NCBI RefSeq assembly: GCF_038595055.1
Contig: NZ_CP152002.1
Span: 912,501 to 976,500 of the forward strand
Reading direction: 5' to 3'
DNA: 64,000 bases
Source of the DNA: Paenibacillus sp. FSL R7-0345
GTDB taxonomy: Bacteria; Bacillota; Bacilli; Paenibacillales; Paenibacillaceae
Of the stretch, positions 42,216 through 49,571 are shown one piece after another. Every line of letters begins with the position of its first letter. Position 1 is the stretch's first letter. Both the position numbers and the translations under genes were made by a program. The notes beneath the pieces are model-generated. The model did no database searches. It was not told where the DNA came from and was given only the letters and a program-made list of their open reading frames with translations.

Positions 42216-42710
42216 ATGTCTATGGAGATTGAACGCAAGTTTCTGCTGCCGGAATATCCGGAGCAGCTGATTGAGGGCGGAGAGCTCAAAGTGATTACAC
42301 GGCACAGTATTGACCAGACGTATCTGGCGATTGAGGACGGGCAGGAGCTGCGGGTGCGCAAGATTACCGATCTTGATTCAGGCGAGGTTACGTTTACGCA
42401 TACGTTTAAGGACGGCAAGGGCATCAGCCGCAAGGAGATTGAATATAACATCTCGGAAGGCCTGTATAACCAGATGATGGAGGCCGTCAAGGCCATTCCC
42501 CTGGTCAAAACACGCACCACAGCCGTATGGAACGGCATCACCGTAGAGATTGACGTCTACACCCAGCTTCAGCTCACAGTAATTGAGGTGGAGTTCGACT
42601 CACTGGAGGAAGCGGAGAGCTTTAACGCCCCGGAATGGTTCGGAGAAGACGTAAGCGTAGAGAAAAAATACAGCAACAAAACCGTCTGGAAAGAGCTGCA
42701 GAAGAAGTAG
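42216..42710 (+). CDS. CYTH-domain protein (triphosphate tunnel metalloenzyme)
   Basis: A 164-residue cytoplasmic CYTH protein. The signature EIERKFLLPE is at residues 3-12, followed by the alternating charged strands of the triphosphate tunnel (ELRVRKI, VTFTHTFKDG, ISRKEIEYNIS, TVEIDVYTQ, VIEVEFDSLEEAE, VEKKYSNKTVWKEL). Members hydrolyse inorganic triphosphate or thiamine triphosphate, or make cyclic AMP; this short single-domain form is most like bacterial inorganic triphosphatases. The ATG at 42216 follows GGAGGAGAG. It is monocistronic. Confidence 0.9.
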   Translation: MSMEIERKFLLPEYPEQLIEGGELKVITRHSIDQTYLAIEDGQELRVRKITDLDSGEVTFTHTFKDGKGISRKEIEYNISEGLYNQMMEAVKAIPLVKTRTTAVWNGITVEIDVYTQLQLTVIEVEFDSLEEAESFNAPEWFGEDVSVEKKYSNKTVWKELQKK

Positions 42711-42744
42711 GGGCGGCATCCGCATTTTTTCAAAATATCAGAAA

Positions 42745-42828
42745 GTATAAGTCAAGGGACTTATACAGGTCTGAAATTTCTCGCAGAAACGGGTGTCGCC
42801 TTCCCTGAAGGACGACGAAGCCGTTTCT
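42745..42828. repeat. dispersed palindromic repeat, copy 1
   Basis: Two hairpins lie in a row: GTATAAGTC with GACTTATAC (42745-42766, perfect nine-base stem) and AGAAACGG with CCGTTTCT (42785-42828) with extra inner pairing around the CTTCC..GAAGG loop, then ACTTGC. The second hairpin recurs at 61069-61110 with the same outer arms, the same ACTTGC tail and a similar T-rich leader. Confidence 0.8.
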
Positions 42829-42939
42829 ACTTGCAAAAGTTAACACAGAAGTAACGGACTTTAACGCTTAAACGTGTTAATATATAGGGTAGTTCTATAT
42901 AGGTTAAATAAAGAGGGGTCCCAGGAGGATGAGACAGGT

Positions 42940-44328
42940 ATGGAGTATATAAGCACAAGAGGAAAAGTGGAAGCTAGAGGCTTTATTGATACAGTTCTGA
43001 TGGGACTTGCGGATGACGGCGGACTGATGGTGCCGGACCAGATCCCGGTGATCTCTGCGGATAAGCTGGAGGAATGGCGCAAGCTCAGCTTCCAGGATCT
43101 GTTCCTGGAGATTTTCTCCTACTATACCAATGATGAAATTCCTTATAATGATCTCAAAGAAATGGTCTACACCAGCTATGGCAATTTCCGCGCGCCGGAA
43201 GTGACGCCTCTCCATAAAGTGAATGATTCCCTGTACGTGCTGGAGCTGTTCCACGGGCCGACGTTTGCGTTCAAGGATGTAGCGCTGCAGTTTATGGGTG
43301 AGCTGTATTCTTATATTGCGAAGGTGCGCGGTGAAATTATCCACATTCTCGGGGCAACCTCGGGGGATACCGGTGCAGCGGCGATTCAAGGCGTACGCGG
43401 CAAAGAAGGCATCAAAATCTGTATTTTGCATCCGCATAACAAAGTAAGCAAGGTGCAGGAGCTGCAGATGACCACCGTGAATGACAGCAATGTGCTGAAT
43501 TTGTCTGTGGAAGGTAACTTCGATGACTGCCAGAAGGTGATTAAAGAGCTGTTCGCCGACCTGGATTTCAAAGGAAAATACCACCTGCGTGCAATTAACT
43601 CGATTAACTTTGTGCGCATTCTGGCCCAGACGGTTTATTACTTCTATGCTTACCTGCAGATTGAGAACAGCGGTGACAAGAAGATTAATATCAGTGTGCC
43701 TTCGGGCAACTTCGGTAATATTTTCTCCGGCTTCCTGGCTCAGAAGATGGGCCTGCCAATCAACAAGCTGATCATCGCCACCAACGAAAACAACATTCTC
43801 GAGCGTTTCGTCCTGACAGGCGAATACAAACCGGGCGGCTTTACGAGCACCTACAGCCCTTCAATGGATATTCAGGTGGCGAGCAACTTTGAGCGTTATC
43901 TGTATTACCTGCTGGATGAGGATGCCGTGAAGCTGTCGGAGTATATGGCAGGGCTTGCGGCAGACGGTAAAATTACGGTGGACGGCGAGCTGTTTGCACA
44001 GGTGCAGGCCGATTTTGCGGCGCTGGGCGTGAAGAATCAGCAGTGCCTCGACATTATCAGCAAATACCAGCAGGAGCACGATTATCTGCTTGATCCGCAT
44101 ACCGCCTGCGGAATTGCCGCTTATGAGGCGTTCAGCGGACCGGATGAGGCTACCGTTACGTTCGCTACGGCTCATCCGGCGAAGTTCGACGAGGCGATTG
44201 CCCTGACCGGCATTAAGCAGGAGTTCCCGTCACAGATTTCCGCATTGTTCGATATGCCGCAGCATATGACGGTTGTGGAGCATGACAAGGCGGAGATTGT
44301 GCGCGAGCTGCAGGATTTTTTCGGCTAA
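42940..44328 (+). CDS. thrC: threonine synthase
   Basis: A 462-residue PLP enzyme that converts O-phosphohomoserine to threonine. The N-terminal motif MEYISTRGK and the lysine in HGPTFAFKDVALQFMGEL near residue 115 are diagnostic of the longer (E. coli/yeast-like) class, as is LGATSGDTGAAAIQGVRG. It ends with the typical TGIKQEFPSQI and VVEHDKAEI region. The ATG at 42940 lies 11 bases after GGAGG; the frame is open 22 codons further up but without a better site. It is monocistronic and followed by a terminator. No homoserine genes are adjacent. Confidence 0.96.
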   Translation: MEYISTRGKVEARGFIDTVLMGLADDGGLMVPDQIPVISADKLEEWRKLSFQDLFLEIFSYYTNDEIPYNDLKEMVYTSYGNFRAPEVTPLHKVNDSLYVLELFHGPTFAFKDVALQFMGELYSYIAKVRGEIIHILGATSGDTGAAAIQGVRGKEGIKICILHPHNKVSKVQELQMTTVNDSNVLNLSVEGNFDDCQKVIKELFADLDFKGKYHLRAINSINFVRILAQTVYYFYAYLQIENSGDKKINISVPSGNFGNIFSGFLAQKMGLPINKLIIATNENNILERFVLTGEYKPGGFTSTYSPSMDIQVASNFERYLYYLLDEDAVKLSEYMAGLAADGKITVDGELFAQVQADFAALGVKNQQCLDIISKYQQEHDYLLDPHTACGIAAYEAFSGPDEATVTFATAHPAKFDEAIALTGIKQEFPSQISALFDMPQHMTVVEHDKAEIVRELQDFFG

Positions 44329-44351
44329 AAAGTTAACAGGTATACCCCAAG

Positions 44352-44381
44352 GTCCGTTCTTGAAAAAGAGCGGGCTTTTTT
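44352..44381 (+). terminator. intrinsic terminator after thrC
   Basis: GTCCGTTCTT (44352-44361) pairs with AAGAGCGGGC (44366-44375) around GAAA, ten pairs with two G-U, then six T. Confidence 0.88.
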
Positions 44382-44519
44382 ATTGTCCGGGGGTCCCGAG
44401 AGTCTGGTTGAATAGAGGTGGCAAATGATGGGTATTCTGCTGACAGCCGCTTTTTAGGGGACGAATGTCAGGCAAAATACTGATGTTCCACAGGTGCTTT
44501 TTTTCACATGAAAAATCTA

Positions 44520-44539
44520 TCGGAAATTGTCGGAAATTA
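44520..44539. promoter_or_regulatory. tandem 10-bp repeat upstream of the oxidoreductase gene
   Basis: TCGGAAATTG is followed directly by TCGGAAATTA, about 80-100 bases before the oxidoreductase start. One-helical-turn spacing would place two proteins on the same face of the DNA. No regulator is assigned. Confidence 0.45.
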
Positions 44540-44619
44540 ACCTTCAAAAAGTGGACATCCCTGACATGGAATGAGAAAATAGCAGTTATAGATTAAAAAG
44601 ACAAAGGACGGGATCACTC

Positions 44620-45606
44620 ATGACAATTCGTTTCGGGGTCATTGGCACCAACTGGATTACAGACCGTTTTATTCAGGCTGGACTGGAAAATGAGGATTTT
44701 ATTCTGACTGCGGTTTATTCCCGTACAGAGGAAAAAGGCCAGGCTTTTGCCGCCAAATACGCGGGAGCTGCGATTTATACGAATCTGGAGGATATGGTGT
44801 CCAGCCCGGAAGTGGACGCTGTGTACATAGCCAGTCCTAACTCCATGCACGCCGAGCAGGCGATCATCTGCATGAATCACGGCAAGCATGTTCTCTGTGA
44901 GAAGCCGGCCGCTTCCAACAGCAAAGAGCTGAAGCTTATGATTGAAGCTGCCCGTACCAATGATGTGCTGCTGATGGAAGCAATGAAATCGACGATGATG
45001 CCTAACTTCACCGTAATTAAAGACAATCTTTATAAGCTTGGCACAGTGCGGCGTTATTTCGCCAGCTATTGTCAATACTCATCCAGATACGACGCGTACC
45101 TGCAGGGGACTGTGCTGAATGCGTTCAACCCGGAATATTCCAACGGCTCGCTGATGGATCTGGGCATTTACTGTCTGTATCCGATGGTGACGCTGTTCGG
45201 TAAGCCGGATGGGGTCAAGGCAACCGGCTACATGCTGTCCTCCGGGGTGGATGGCGAAGGGAGCATGGTCATGAGCTATCCTGATATGGATGCCATTGTT
45301 ATGCACTCCAAAATTACCGATTCCTATCTGCCTGCTGAAATTCAGGGGGAGAACGGAACGATGGTCATCGATAAAATCAACCAGCCGTACCAGGTCAAAA
45401 TCCATTACCGCGACGGGACGGTTGAGGAGCTTACAGTCCCTCAGGTGTTCGAGGCGATGTATTATGAGGCGCATGAATTTATTGAGCTGCTGAAAAACGG
45501 CCAGCGCGAGAGCAGCATCAACAGCCATGAAAGTTCGCTGGCGGTAGCGGAAGTTATGGAGGAAGCGAGACGGCAGATCGGCCTCCGCTATGCGGGTGAT
45601 TTATAG
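44620..45606 (+). CDS. Gfo/Idh/MocA-family oxidoreductase
   Basis: A 328-residue NAD(P)-dependent sugar or inositol dehydrogenase-like protein. The N-terminal Rossmann fold shows FGVIGTNWITDRF and the conserved CEKPAASNSKEL near residue 108; the C-terminal GFO_IDH_MocA_C domain follows (NAFNPEYSNGSLMDLGIYCL). The substrate is not predictable. It is followed after 24 bases by a radical-SAM gene, and the two may form a small operon. Confidence 0.92.
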   Translation: MTIRFGVIGTNWITDRFIQAGLENEDFILTAVYSRTEEKGQAFAAKYAGAAIYTNLEDMVSSPEVDAVYIASPNSMHAEQAIICMNHGKHVLCEKPAASNSKELKLMIEAARTNDVLLMEAMKSTMMPNFTVIKDNLYKLGTVRRYFASYCQYSSRYDAYLQGTVLNAFNPEYSNGSLMDLGIYCLYPMVTLFGKPDGVKATGYMLSSGVDGEGSMVMSYPDMDAIVMHSKITDSYLPAEIQGENGTMVIDKINQPYQVKIHYRDGTVEELTVPQVFEAMYYEAHEFIELLKNGQRESSINSHESSLAVAEVMEEARRQIGLRYAGDL

Positions 45607-45630
45607 TGAGATGGAAATGGGGAGCAGCAC

Positions 45631-46506
45631 TTGAAGACATTTAAAAAGGTATACATCGAGATTACAAGCGTCTGCAACCTGGCCTGCAGCTTTTGCCCGC
45701 CGACGGAGCGGACGAAAAACTTCATGAAGCTGGACACCTTTAACAAAATTCTGGATGAGATCAAGCCGCACAGCAATCATATCTATCTTCATGTTAAGGG
45801 AGAGCCGCTGCTGCATCCGAAGATCGGCGAGCTGCTGGATGCTGCGCATGCCAAAGGCTTTAAGGTCAATATAACGACTAACGGAACGCTGATCCACAAA
45901 GCCGGCCCGAAGATTATCGGCAAGCCGGCGCTGCGGCAGATGAACTTCTCCCTGCACAGCTTCGACGGGCATGAGGGCTCCGAGAACCGCGAGGGCTATC
46001 TGCGGGAGATTATTTCGTTTGTCCGCGAAGCCTCGGCACAGGGCGTGATCATCTCCTTCCGGCTGTGGAATCTGACGGAGGACAATCAGACCAACGTGAC
46101 GCGGATGCGCAACCGCGAGACGTTAGCGGTGCTGGAGGAGGCCTTCGATCTCGATTACCGGATTGAAGAAAAGGTGGTTCCCGGCAGCGGCGTCAAGATT
46201 GCGCCGCGCGTCTATCTGAACCAGGACCACGAGTTCAGATGGCCGGCCCTGCATGAGCCGGAGGATGACGGCAAAGGCTTTTGCCATGCGCTGCGCAGCC
46301 AGGCAGCGGTGCTGGTCGACGGCACGGTGGTGCCGTGCTGTCTGGATGGCGAGGGCGTCATCAACCTCGGCAACCTGCATGAACAGCCGTTCTCCGAGAT
46401 TATCGAGGGCGAGCGGGCGAATAATCTGTTCTACGGCTTCTCCCGCAGGGAAGCGGTTGAGGAGCTGTGCCGCAAATGCGGGTACCGGCAGCGGTTCGGG
46501 ACCTGA
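45631..46506 (+). CDS. radical SAM/SPASM-type protein
   Basis: A 291-residue radical S-adenosylmethionine enzyme. The cluster-binding CX3CX2C motif is C15, C19 and C22 in SVCNLACSFCPP. The C-terminal part has cysteines in VPCCLDG and LCRKCGYRQRF, resembling a shortened SPASM domain with at least one auxiliary cluster. The start is TTG with GGGGAG upstream. Proteins of this kind modify peptides or serve in cofactor synthesis, but no precursor peptide is seen beside it. A bidirectional terminator follows. Confidence 0.87.
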   Translation: MKTFKKVYIEITSVCNLACSFCPPTERTKNFMKLDTFNKILDEIKPHSNHIYLHVKGEPLLHPKIGELLDAAHAKGFKVNITTNGTLIHKAGPKIIGKPALRQMNFSLHSFDGHEGSENREGYLREIISFVREASAQGVIISFRLWNLTEDNQTNVTRMRNRETLAVLEEAFDLDYRIEEKVVPGSGVKIAPRVYLNQDHEFRWPALHEPEDDGKGFCHALRSQAAVLVDGTVVPCCLDGEGVINLGNLHEQPFSEIIEGERANNLFYGFSRREAVEELCRKCGYRQRFGT

Positions 46507-46527
46507 TAAGAAGTCTGTCTACAACAA

Positions 46528-46586
46528 AACCTCTCTTTTAGTGAAATGGAGTGTAAACTTCCATTTTGCTAAAGAGAGGTTTTTTA
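46528..46586. terminator. bidirectional terminator between convergent genes
   Basis: AACCTCTCTTT (46528-46538) pairs with AAAGAGAGGTT (46571-46581), with further pairing of ATGGA with TCCAT inside. T runs follow on the plus strand and, more weakly, on the minus strand, so it can serve both the radical-SAM gene and the LacI-family gene. Confidence 0.88.
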
Positions 46587-46618
46587 GTTTTGATGCGTGC
46601 CGGAAACCGATTCAGAGG

Positions 46619-47623
46619 TCAGCCTTTGATGATCAAATCTGCCTGAATCAGGATTTTTTCGAAGCTGGTACCGGGATTGAGGATTCTCCACAGCATCTGG
46701 TCCACGGCCCGCATGCCAAGCAGACCCTTATCGACATCAACGGTTGCGAGCAGAGGCAGTGCAGGATATGTGTTATCAAAGCCGGTGAAGGCCAGATTGG
46801 CGGGAACAGGAATGCCCATGTATTCCAGCGTTTCAAGCGCGAACAGCGCGTACGTATCGTTGGCGCAGATGAAAATATCAGGCAGGCCATGCTCGGTAAC
46901 TGCAGCGGCAAAGGTCTCCCTGAACTTGTCGATCTCAGGCCCGATCAGGGCAGGAATCTGGCTAAGTCCAATCCCTTTATCCTCCAGTGCCGCGCGGAAG
47001 ACAAGGAAGCGTTCGTAGAAGCTTTCAGCATCGCGGATGTTGCCGATGAACTGGAAATTTGTATATCCCTTCCCGATGGCCAGGCTCATCAGTTCCTTCA
47101 TGACAGTCATGTTATCGGTAAAGATGGAATCACTCCTGAACCCGGGGGCAGCGTGATCCACCATCATCACCGGAATCCCGAGGCTCCTGATCTCCAGCAG
47201 AATGGGGGTAGAAATCGAGCCGACCGTAATCACACCCATTATGGCTTCGGGATGCAGAAGGGAGAACAGGGAGTCTCCTCGGGGTTCGGTTAAGGTCACT
47301 ACATTGATGCCCCGCTGGTCCAGCCGGGAGGAGATGCCGTTAAACACAGGACCCCAGTATAAGGATTCCGGATTCTGGTAGCGGACGTTGGGAAACAGAA
47401 TCACAATGGTCCCGGACCATTTACGCGAATCCAGATCCACTGGCCCGCCCGGAGCTTTTGCCGGCAGAGAGTCCTTGAAATAACCAAGCTGGCCGGCGGC
47501 TTTGAGGATCGTGTCCCGGGTCTGGGTGCTGACTCCCGGTTTGTTCGATAAGGCCCGTGAGACCGCAAATTTGGATAGTCCCGTGAAATCCGCTATAGAT
47601 TGAATCGTTACTTTGCGTCGCAT
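46619..47623 (-). CDS. LacI-family transcriptional regulator
   Basis: A 334-residue repressor-type protein with an N-terminal LacI helix-turn-helix (TIQSIADFTGLSKFAVSRAL, about 6-25; hinge around 50-60) and a periplasmic-binding-like effector domain (from about 65; for example FTGFDNTYPALPLLATVDVD near 270). The ATG follows AGGATG. It is divergent from the large transport and glucanase cluster, with 449 bases of AT-rich spacer between them, so it likely controls that cluster in response to an imported sugar. The palindrome at 48036-48049 is a candidate operator. Confidence 0.93.
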   Translation of the reverse strand: MRRKVTIQSIADFTGLSKFAVSRALSNKPGVSTQTRDTILKAAGQLGYFKDSLPAKAPGGPVDLDSRKWSGTIVILFPNVRYQNPESLYWGPVFNGISSRLDQRGINVVTLTEPRGDSLFSLLHPEAIMGVITVGSISTPILLEIRSLGIPVMMVDHAAPGFRSDSIFTDNMTVMKELMSLAIGKGYTNFQFIGNIRDAESFYERFLVFRAALEDKGIGLSQIPALIGPEIDKFRETFAAAVTEHGLPDIFICANDTYALFALETLEYMGIPVPANLAFTGFDNTYPALPLLATVDVDKGLLGMRAVDQMLWRILNPGTSFEKILIQADLIIKG

Positions 47624-47908
47624 AAAATCATCCTACTCTAGTGAGATTGGTCAACATATCAAAAGGGGCCGTATTACAATTCTACATGAAGAAGGGCGGA
47701 CTCACACATCTTTTTTGAATGAAAAGTAAAAATAAAAAACTTTAAATAAGAGACTGTTCATAAATATTGTGCAATATATTGTTTTGTATTTTGTTATTTT
47801 TGTTATTTATTAAGTGATAAAACGTTGAAAAAACGTTCATTAAATTAGGTTTTGATACATAAATTAGAAAATAAAAGCGTGTTAATACTAAAAAACGTCA
47901 AAATAGGA

Positions 47909-47937
47909 TTGACCGTTTGCCTAACGGGTGGTAATAT
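47909..47937 (+). promoter_or_regulatory. sigma-A promoter of the large glycan cluster
   Basis: TTGACC (47909-47914) and TAATAT (47932-47937) have a 17-base spacer. Transcription would start near 47944, giving a leader of about 130 bases before the first gene. The upstream part of the spacer (47640-47900) is very AT-rich and carries two AACGTT words at 47822-47839. Confidence 0.7.
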
Positions 47938-48035
47938 TTGTTATGCAAAATAAAAACAAAAATAATAACAAATGAAAAGGTGGTATGCCGAAAAGAACGG
48001 GTTTTCTGCAAAGTTGTTATTTTTTTATACACGTC

Positions 48036-48049
48036 TGTAAGCGCTTTAA
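48036..48049. promoter_or_regulatory. cre-like/LacI-type palindrome in the leader of the glycan cluster
   Basis: TGTAAGCGCTTTAA is centred on the palindrome AAGCGCTT and fits most of the cre consensus, but lacks the final C. It lies between the promoter and the first gene and could bind the divergent LacI-family regulator or CcpA. Confidence 0.5.
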
Positions 48050-48072
48050 TTAAATTACGGGAGGTTATACGA

Positions 48073-49434
48073 ATGAAAAGAGTGAAGGGGTATTCCGTGT
48101 TATTGCTGTGCCTGGTCTTTCTGCTTACAGCCTGCAGCGGCGGGAATAATGCAGCGAACAGTCCGAAAAATAACCCGACTGCGGAGCCGGCCGCAACAGA
48201 GGCGGTTGCAGAAGCCACGGCAAAGCCAACAGCAGCACCTGTGGATATGGGCGGACGCGTTATTAAGGTAGCTGCCTGGTGGGACCTCAAGCCGGCGGGG
48301 AACTCCGCTTCCGAGAAGGAACGGCTGGCCAAGATTGCCGAAGTGGAAAAGAAATACAACTGCAAATTTGAATTCGTGAATGTGCCGTTTGAAGAGTTTA
48401 TGCCGAAGTTTACAGCTACTGCGCTTACAGGAGAACCCTTTGCCGACATCGTGATTATGGAGTACAACTCGGCATGGCCGGCCATTCTCAAGGGACAGCT
48501 GATGAAGGTCAGCGAGTTCACAACGGCGGAATCCAATATTAACAACGAAGCGACACTGCTGGTCAAAGCCCCGCAGATCGCCAATGAATATTACGCTTTT
48601 GCGGAGCCGGGAACCGGCGGCGCAGGCCTGCATTACAACCGCGACCTATTCAAGAAGCTGGGCCTGCCTGATCTGCAGGAGGTATATGCTAGCGGACAAT
48701 GGAACTGGGATAAGTTCATTGAAATCGCCAAGCAGGCCACCAAGGATACCGATAATGACGGCAAGATCGACACCTACGGTTTCTCGGGCTGGGCTATCGA
48801 CATCCTCCGCAATTTCTCCGCAGCCAACGGAGGCAAAATTGTTGACGAAGCTACAGGCACCCAAGGCCTGACTGATCCTAAGGTCATTGAAACCGCTGAA
48901 TTTATTAACCGTCTCTACAATGTGGAAAATGTCATGAAGATCAAGGGCACTGACAAAATCGGCTATGACGAGTTTAACACCTTCAAAGACGGCGATGTGG
49001 CCATGTTCCCTGCTCCGGTGTGGAATCTGGGCGATCTGACCTTTGATTTCGGTGTTGTGCCGTTCCCTAACGGCCCGTCGGGATCACCGGAGGTGACGTA
49101 TGCGGATAACGGAAAAAATGCCTTCTTTATTCCTAAAGGTGTAAAAGATCCGTCGGCTGTGTACCAGGCGTTCGAGGAGACGTATGACATTACCCAAACC
49201 GGCGATTTCCCGAGCCAGGAATGGCTGGAAAGCATCTATGCCCATGAAGAGGATGTAGCCATGCTGCATGATCATATCAACAACACAGGCCAGATTCTGC
49301 TGGAAACGGCTTATCCCGAGTTCCCGACCAGCGGCTACATGAGAGATATTATCGTAGATAACCAGTCGGTTACAGCGACTGCCGAGAAGTATAAACCGGA
49401 AGCAGAAGCTTCCATTGCCAAGCTGGGCAAGTAA
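48073..49434 (+). CDS. sugar ABC transporter solute-binding lipoprotein (first of two)
   Basis: A 453-residue family 1 solute-binding protein. A lipoprotein signal peptide (LLTACSGG, cysteine at about 21) leads to an Ala/Thr/Pro-rich linker and the two-lobe fold (VIKVAAWWDLKPAGNSASEK onward). The segment ATKDTDNDGKIDTYGFSG resembles a calcium-binding loop found in some such proteins. The ATG at 48073 follows GGGAGG. It is the first gene of the glycan cluster and is followed by two strong hairpins, which may raise its expression over the downstream genes. Confidence 0.93.
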   Translation: MKRVKGYSVLLLCLVFLLTACSGGNNAANSPKNNPTAEPAATEAVAEATAKPTAAPVDMGGRVIKVAAWWDLKPAGNSASEKERLAKIAEVEKKYNCKFEFVNVPFEEFMPKFTATALTGEPFADIVIMEYNSAWPAILKGQLMKVSEFTTAESNINNEATLLVKAPQIANEYYAFAEPGTGGAGLHYNRDLFKKLGLPDLQEVYASGQWNWDKFIEIAKQATKDTDNDGKIDTYGFSGWAIDILRNFSAANGGKIVDEATGTQGLTDPKVIETAEFINRLYNVENVMKIKGTDKIGYDEFNTFKDGDVAMFPAPVWNLGDLTFDFGVVPFPNGPSGSPEVTYADNGKNAFFIPKGVKDPSAVYQAFEETYDITQTGDFPSQEWLESIYAHEEDVAMLHDHINNTGQILLETAYPEFPTSGYMRDIIVDNQSVTATAEKYKPEAEASIAKLGK

Positions 49435-49439
49435 CAGGA

Positions 49440-49481
49440 GCGGCCCGGGCCGCTTTTGCGGCGGGGGAGCCTGCGGGCTCC
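49440..49481 (+). promoter_or_regulatory. two GC-rich hairpins between the two binding-protein genes
   Basis: GCGGCCCGGGCCGC (49440-49453) is a perfect palindrome followed by TTTT, and GGAGCC-TGCG-GGCTCC (49466-49481) follows. They may act as a partial terminator or as an RNA-stability element that favours the first binding-protein message. Confidence 0.65.
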
Positions 49482-49571
49482 TCCTGCTGCATACAGGTAA
49501 GATTTCACCACAGTAAGTTGAGCCTTCCCGTACAAGGGGAACTGCTGCTTCTGCTGTAAGGAGGACTTCTG

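Noticed and set aside
42711..42939. T-box or SAM-type leader before thrC
   Set aside because: The hairpins there belong to a dispersed repeat also found at 61069, and no T-box motif or terminator with T run is present before the gene.
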